Assembly: GCA_035578905.1 (NCBI GenBank)
Contig: JAQJVL010000613.1
Coordinates: 248,001-312,000, forward strand
Reading direction: 5' to 3'
DNA from: Stictocephala bisonia
Lineage: Eukaryota; Arthropoda; Insecta; Hemiptera; Membracidae
Length of the DNA: 64,000 nt
Of this stretch, positions 58,222 to 64,000 are shown one piece after another; the first letter of the stretch is position 1, and every line of letters starts with the position of its first letter. The translations under genes were made by a program, and so were the position numbers. The notes below the pieces were generated by a model. It saw nothing but the letters and a program-made list of their open reading frames with translations, did not search any database and was not told the DNA's origin.

Positions 58222-58655
58222 GTCAGTACTACTGTACGTGTAGGGGTGGATGGGTGAGTTAGTACCACTGTACGTGTAGGGGCGGATGGGTGAATTAGTA
58301 CCACTGTACGTGTAGGGGCGGGTGGGTGGGTTAGTACCACTGTACGTTTAGGGGCGGGTGGGTGGGTTAGTACCACTGTACGTGTAGAGGTGGATGGGTG
58401 AGTTAGTACCACTGTACGTGTAGGGGCGGGTGGGTGGGTTAGTACCACTGTACGTTTAGGGGTGGTTGGGTGGGTTAGTACCACTGTACGTTTAGGGGTG
58501 GGTGGGTGGGTTAGTACCACTGTACGTTTAGGGGCGGGTGGGTGGGTTAGTACCACTGTACGTTTAGGGGTGGGTGGGTGGGTTAGTACCACCATACGTG
58601 TAGGGGCGGGCGGGTGGGCCAGTACTACTGGATGTGTAGGGGCGGGTGGGTAATT
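58222..58655 (+). repeat. 36-bp G-rich minisatellite, about 12 copies
   Basis: The unit is 'ttagtaccactgtacgtgta' followed by 'ggggcgggtgggtggg'. Variation is at g/t in 'cgtgta/cgttta', c/t in 'ggggcggg/ggggtggg' and a/g in 'ggatgggtga/gggtgggtgg'. Each unit holds three or four G-runs, so the + strand can form G-quadruplexes. The minus strand is open as a 12-residue repeat, a by-product. Confidence 0.97.
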
Positions 58656-58811
58656 GCAACATCATAAAATCTTTTTACACCTGATATCTTGAAAAAAATT
58701 GTTTTGTAAACACAAAGAGGGAGATGGTTATACCTAGGGAAGTAGGATATACATCCAAAGAGCTGAACTCTTTAACATTCAATAAAGATCTTCAATAAAT
58801 CTAAAATAATT

Positions 58812-59149
58812 ACTTTTGTACAATGGTCAAGGTATACGCGTAGACCAAGACACGTGGGCATCATTAGAATGTGCACAAACTTATCTAACTCCACCAATAA
58901 TTTTATTGTTATGCATGAACTGGAATTGTAAATATATATTTCCTCTAATTGTACTATATAATTTACATACTATAATTGTAATATAACTTATATACTGTTA
59001 TATACTATAATTGTAAATATACATACAATATATATTTACAATTCAAGTTCATGCATAACAATAAAATTATTGATGGAATTAGCCAAGTTTGTTCGCATTC
59101 ATATGATGTCCACGTGTCTTGGTCTATACCTTGACCACTGTACAAAACT
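58812..59149. repeat. inverted-repeat element, about 130-bp arms
   Basis: 58812-58941 and 59022-59149 are reverse complements at roughly 88 percent, sharing 'agaccaagacacgtgg', 'ataattttattgttatgcat' and 'gaattgtaaatatatatt'. The loop is an AT-rich 80 bases. Arms are unrelated to the other inverted repeats in the window. It lies between two minisatellites. Confidence 0.93.
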
Positions 59150-59289
59150 AATGCAATAGGGTTTAGATTAATCTCTCATATTATTATTCAAGAAAGAGGG
59201 AAAAATGAATCATTTGGTTACATTGGAATAATTTACGCTATAGTATCAATTTCATTGTAGAAATTTTAGATCAGAAAACTTTTAGATCA

Positions 59290-60530
59290 GATCAGAACTG
59301 TTTCTTCTCTACACAACAGCTGTACCTGGATGGTGTTATATTGTTACATAACTGTTTTAACGCTACACGACAGCAGTACCTGGATGGTGGCATATTCTTA
59401 CATAACTGTTTATCCGCTACACAACAGCTGTACCTGGATGGTGTTATATTGTTACATAACTGTTTTAACGCTACACGACAGCAGTACCTGGATGGTGGCA
59501 TATTCTTACAGAACTGTTTATCCACTACACAACAGCTGTACCTGGATGGTGGCATATTGTTACAGAACTGTTTCTCCGCTACACAACGGCTTCACCTGGA
59601 TGGTGTTATATTGTTACATAACTGTTTTAACGCTACACGACAGCAGTACCTGGATGGTGGCATATTGTAACAGAACTGTTTATCCGCTACACAACAGCTG
59701 TACCTAAATGGTGTTATATTGTTACATAACTGTTTTAACGCTACACGACAGCAGTGCCTGGATGGTGGCATATTGTTACAGAACTGTTTCTCTGCTACAC
59801 AAAAGCTGTACCTGGATGGTGTTATATTGTTACATAACTGTTTTAACGCTACACGACAGCAGTGCCTGGATGGTGGCATATTCTTACAGAACTGTTTATC
59901 CACTACACAACAGCTGTACCTGCATGGTGGCATATTCTTACATAACTGTTTTAACGCTACACGACAGCAGTGCCTGGATGGTGGCATATTCTTACAGAAC
60001 TGTTTCTCCGCTACACAACAGATGTACCTGGATGGTGTTATATATATTGTTACATAACTGTTTTAACGCTACACGACAGCAGTTCCTGGATGGTGGCATA
60101 TTCTTACAGAACTGTTTATCCACTACACAACAGCTGTACCTGGATGGTGGGCTATTGTAACAGAACTGTTTCTCCGCCACACAACAGCTGTACCTGGATG
60201 GTGGGCTATTGTAACAGAACTGTTTCTCGGCTACACACCGGCTTCACCTGGATGGTGTTATATTGTTACATAACTGTTTTAACGCTACATGACAGCAGTA
60301 CCTGGATGGTGGCATATTCTTACAGAACTGTTTATCCACTACACAACAGCTGTACCTGGATGGTGGCATATTGTTACAGAACTGTTTCTCCGCTACAGAA
60401 CTGTTTCTCCGCTACACAACAGCTGTACCTGGGTGGTAGCATATTGCTATAGAACTGTTTCTCCGCTACACAAAGGATTTACCGGGATTGTGACATATTG
60501 TTACAGAACTGTTTGGGCACTACACAACTA
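59290..60530. repeat. 54-bp tandem array, 22-23 copies, mixed subtypes
   Basis: 'acctggatggtg' recurs every 54 bases (for example 59325, 59379 and 59433). Subtypes are marked by 'ttttaacgctacacgacagc' and 'ttatccgctacacaacagct', then by 'gtgttatattgttacataac' or 'gtggcatattcttacagaac'. In the left third they alternate as 108-bp dimers. A few indels exist (extra 'atat' near 60043; a partial unit near 60390). Several frames stay open for 100-160 codons because 54 is a multiple of three; the translations show no domain. Confidence 0.95.
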
Positions 60531-60617
60531 TTCTCGAAATACAATAGCTTTCTTTGTAAATCGATATTTATAACTTTAATCAAGTTATCAACCAATTAAT
60601 AAAAAAAATCAAATCAT

Positions 60618-60641
60618 TCTATATATATATATATATATATT
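60618..60641. repeat. (TA)n microsatellite
   Basis: About 11-12 TA dinucleotides between the 54-bp and 72-bp arrays. Confidence 0.9.
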
Positions 60642-60674
60642 ATTTTCAAGAGTATTGGTTGTAATATCAAGTAA

Positions 60675-63600
60675 AATATTATCTATCCTTACCTAGTATT
60701 ACCTACATACAGCTTTCCTCACATATCGTATAGGTTTAGTATTAACATTATTATCTATCCTTACCTAGGATTACCTACATACAGCTTTCCTCACATATCG
60801 TATAGGTTTAGTATTAACATTATTATCTATCCTTACCTAGTATTACCTACATACAGCTTTCCTCACATATCGTATAGGTTTAGTATTAACATTATTATCT
60901 ATCCTTACCTAGGATTACCTACATACAGCCTTCCTCACATATCGTATAGGTTTAGTATTAACATTATTATCTATCCTTACCTAGGATTACCTACATATAG
61001 CTTTCCTTACATATCGTATAGGTTTAGTATTAACATTATTATCTATCCTTACCTAGGATTACCTACATATAGCTTTCCTCACATATCGTATAGGTTTAGT
61101 ATTAACATTATTATCTATCCTTACCTAGGATTACCTACATATAGCTTTCCTCACATATCGTATAGGTTTAGTATTAACATTATTATCTATCCTTACCTAG
61201 GATTACCTACATATAGCTTTCCTCACATATCGTATAGGTTTAGTATTAACATTATTATCTATCCTTACCTAGGATTACCTACATATAGCTTTCCTCACAT
61301 ATCGTATAGGTTTAGTATTAACATTATTATCTATCCTTACCTAGGATTACATACATATAGCTTTCCTCACATATCGTATAGGTTTAGTATTAACATTATT
61401 ATCTATCCTTACCTAGTATTACCTAGATACAGCTTTCCTCACATATCGTATAGGTTTAGTATTAACATTATTATCTATCCTTACCTAGTATTACCTAGAT
61501 ACAGCTTTCCTCACATATCGTATAGGTTTAGTATTAACATTATTATCTATCCTTACCTAGGATTACCTACATATAGCTTTCCTCACATATCGTATAGGTT
61601 TAGTATTAACATTATTATCTATCCTTACCTAGGATTACCTACATATAGCTTTCCTCACATATCGTATAGGTTTAGTATTAACATTATTATCTATCCTTAC
61701 CTAGGATTACCTACATATAGCTTTCCTCACATATCGTATAGGTTTAGTATTAACATTATTATCTATCCTTACCTAGGATTACATACATATAGCTTTCCTC
61801 ACATATCGTATAGGTTTAGTATTAACATTATTATCTATCCTTACCTAGGATTACCTACATATAGCTTTCCTCACATATCGTATAGGTTTAGTATTAACAT
61901 TATTATCTATCCTTACCTAGGATTACATACATATAGCTTTCCTCACATATCGTATAGGTTTAGTATTAACATTATTATCTATCCTTACCTAGTATTACCT
62001 AGATACAGCTTTCCTCACATATCGTATAGGTTTAGTATTAACATTATTATCTATCCTTACCTAGGATTACCTACATATAGCTTTCCTCACATATCGTATA
62101 GGTTTAGTATTAACATTATTATCTATCCTTACCTAGGATTACCTACATATAGCTTTCCTCACATATCGTATAGGTTTAGTATTAACATTATTATCTATCC
62201 TTACCTAGGATTACCTACATATAGCTTTCCTCACATATCGTATAGGTTTAGTATTAACATTATTATCTATCCTTACCTAGGATTACCTACATATAGCTTT
62301 CCTCACATATCGTATAGGTTTAGTATTAACATTATTATCTATCCTTACCTAGGATTACCTACATATAGCTTTCCTCACATATCGTATAGGTTTAGTATTA
62401 ACATTATTATCTATCCTTACCTAGGATTACATACATATAGCTTTCCACACATATCGTATAGGTTTAGTATTAACATTATTATCTATCCTTACCTAGTATT
62501 ACCTACATACAGCTTTCCTCACATATCGTATAGGTTTAGTATTAACATTATTATCTATCCTTACCTAGGATTACCTACATACAGCTTTCCTCACATATCG
62601 TATAGGTTTAGTATTAACATTATTATCTATCCTTACCTAGGATTACCTACATACAGCTTTTCTCACATATCGTATAGGTTTATTATTAACATTATTATCT
62701 ATCCTTACCTAGGATTACCTACATACAGCTTTCCTCACATATCGTATAGGTTTAGTGTTAACATTATTATCTATCCTTACCTAGGATTACCTACATACAG
62801 CTTTCCTCACATATCGTATAGGTTTAGTATTAACATTATTATGTATCCTTACCTAGGATTACCTACATACAGCTTTCCTCACATATCGTATAGGTTTAGT
62901 ATTAACATTATTATCTATCCTTACCTAGGATTACCTACATACAGCTTTCCTCACATATCGTATAGGTTTAGTATTAACATTATTATCTACCCTTACCTAG
63001 GATTACCTACATACAGCTTTCCTCACATATCGTATAGGTTTAGTATTAACATTATTATCTATCCTTACCTAGTATTACCTACATACAGCTTTCCTCACAT
63101 ATCGTATAGGTTTAGTATTAACATTATTATCTATCCTTACCTAGTATTACCTACATATAGCTTTCCTCACATATCGTATAGGTTTAGTATTAACATTATT
63201 ATCTATCCTTACCTAGGATTACCTACATACAGCTTTCCTCACATATCGTATAGGTTTAGTATTAACATTATTATCTATCCTTACCTAGTATTACCTACAT
63301 ATAGCTTTCCTCACATATCGTATAGGTTTAGTATTAACATTATTATCTATCCTTACCTAGGATTACCTACATACAGCTTTCCTTACATATCGTATAGGTT
63401 TAGTATTAACATTATTATCTATCCTTACCTAGGATTACCTACATACAGCTTTCCTCACATATCGTATAGGTTTAGTATTAACATTATTATCTATCCTTAC
63501 CTAGTATTACCTACATATAGCTTTCCTCACATATCGTATAGGTTTAGTATTAACATTATTATCTATCCTTACCTAGTATTACCTACATACAGCTTTCCTC

Positions 63601-63774
63601 ACATATCGTATAGGTTTAGTATTAACATTATTATCTATCCTTACCTAGGATTACCTACATACAGCTTTCCTCACATATCGTATAGGTTTAGTATTAACAT
63701 TATTATCTATCCTTACCTAGGATTACCTACATACAGCTTTCCTCACATATCGTATAGGTTTAGTATTAACATTA
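60675..63774 (+). repeat. 72-bp satellite array, 43 copies, one frame open throughout
   Basis: The unit is 'attatctatccttacctagg' then 'attacctacatacagctttc' then 'ctcacatatcgtataggttt' then 'agtattaac'. All 43 copies keep exactly 72 bases; I see no indel. Variable sites are 'taggatt/tagtatt', 'acatacagc/acatatagc', 'acctac/acatac/acctag' and a few singletons. 'atatagc' forms dominate at 60.98-62.44 kb and 'atacagc' forms in both flanks. In the frame of position 60675 no stop occurs until 63797 (about 1,040 codons, 24 per unit, 'YPYLGLPTYSFPHISYRF'), but the only ATG arises from one substitution at 62841. The array merges into unrelated sequence at 63770. Confidence 0.97.
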
Positions 63775-64000
63775 TTAACCACCAACCTTTAACATAACCT
63801 TTAAGTAAGGTTAAAGATATGTATTTCAACTAACTTTGACTATTATTCAATAAAACCGTTAGTTCTTGGAGTGTATATGTATGCTCCAGAAAGTAATGCT
63901 GGAGTTAGTTGGGACCAGTATATCTGTGACGTCACCAGACCACTCTGGAATGGAGAACATTTCACTAAACATATTAAGTACCCCAGTGACCACAACCACC
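63775..64000. other. non-repetitive tail of the window
   Basis: Moderate-GC sequence with 'gtgacgtcacc' (CRE-like) near 63930. No gene is recognised, and the region is cut by the window end. Confidence 0.4.

Noticed and set aside
58212..58595. 127-codon minus-strand frame of a 12-residue repeat
   Set aside because: Direct translation of the 36-bp minisatellite; related arrays elsewhere do not keep the same frame.
59330..60573. Several overlapping 90-160-codon frames on both strands
   Set aside because: All follow from the 54-bp period; three frames are open at once, which no single gene explains.
62841..63797. 318-codon open frame as a repeat-protein gene
   Set aside because: Its ATG exists in one unit only, by a single substitution. 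The frame is open through the whole array because the unit is 72 bases without a stop, and replacing changes are common.
29641..64000. Many repeat units being multiples of three (36, 45, 51, 54, 72, 75, 138), hinting at coding selection
   Set aside because: Other units (32, 34-35, 107, 115, 153 mostly non-coding) do not fit, the 75-bp unit has stops in every frame, and attention was biased towards arrays with open frames.

Overview
The window is AT-rich, almost gene-free animal DNA. It has spliced-gene architecture, tRNA-derived SINEs, relics of non-LTR retrotransposons and of DNA transposons, foldback elements and long tandem arrays. The transposon types (Jockey-like LINE, a transposase resembling the DUF4817 family) suggest an arthropod, probably an insect and possibly a hemipteran. 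This is inference; nothing here fixes the species.

Only one piece of host coding sequence is convincing. It is the first coding exon of a TWIK-type two-pore potassium channel (KCNK family) at 22808-22997 on the + strand, ending at a consensus splice donor in a small GC-rich island. If the gene runs rightward, much or all of 23-64 kb could be its first intron; no second exon was recognised. A weaker candidate is a minus-strand first exon ending at 3818, where an ATG lies seven bases before a consensus donor.

Mobile DNA, left to right: SINE copies at 1.9, 20.3, 25.4, 31.8/32.8 (one copy split by an insertion), 48.6 and 51.9 kb; a reverse-transcriptase relic at 13.4 kb (-); a scrambled Jockey-like relic at 15.6-16.9 kb and a second tail fragment at 22.4 kb; a broken DUF4817-like transposase at 25.2-26.1 kb with a SINE inside it; foldback or long inverted-repeat elements at 6.4, 13.8, 36.7, 40.2 and 58.8 kb; and a 3.8-kb element at 52.83-56.67 kb. 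That last element has roughly 490-bp terminal inverted repeats and a broken multi-domain protein that I cannot place in a classical transposase superfamily. It is the best candidate here for something poorly described.

Tandem arrays take up much of the right half: about 32 copies of 75 bp at 37.6-40.0 kb, 22-23 copies of 54 bp at 59.3-60.5 kb, and 43 copies of 72 bp at 60.7-63.8 kb with one reading frame open along the whole array. There are also arrays of 115, 153, 138, 107, 32, 45 and 51 bp. A G-rich minisatellite with a shared core recurs at 27.4, 41.9, 48.5-49.0 and 58.4 kb. Several repeats are nested in others, which gives a relative order of insertions. Most long open frames in the window are by-products of repeat units whose length is a multiple of three.
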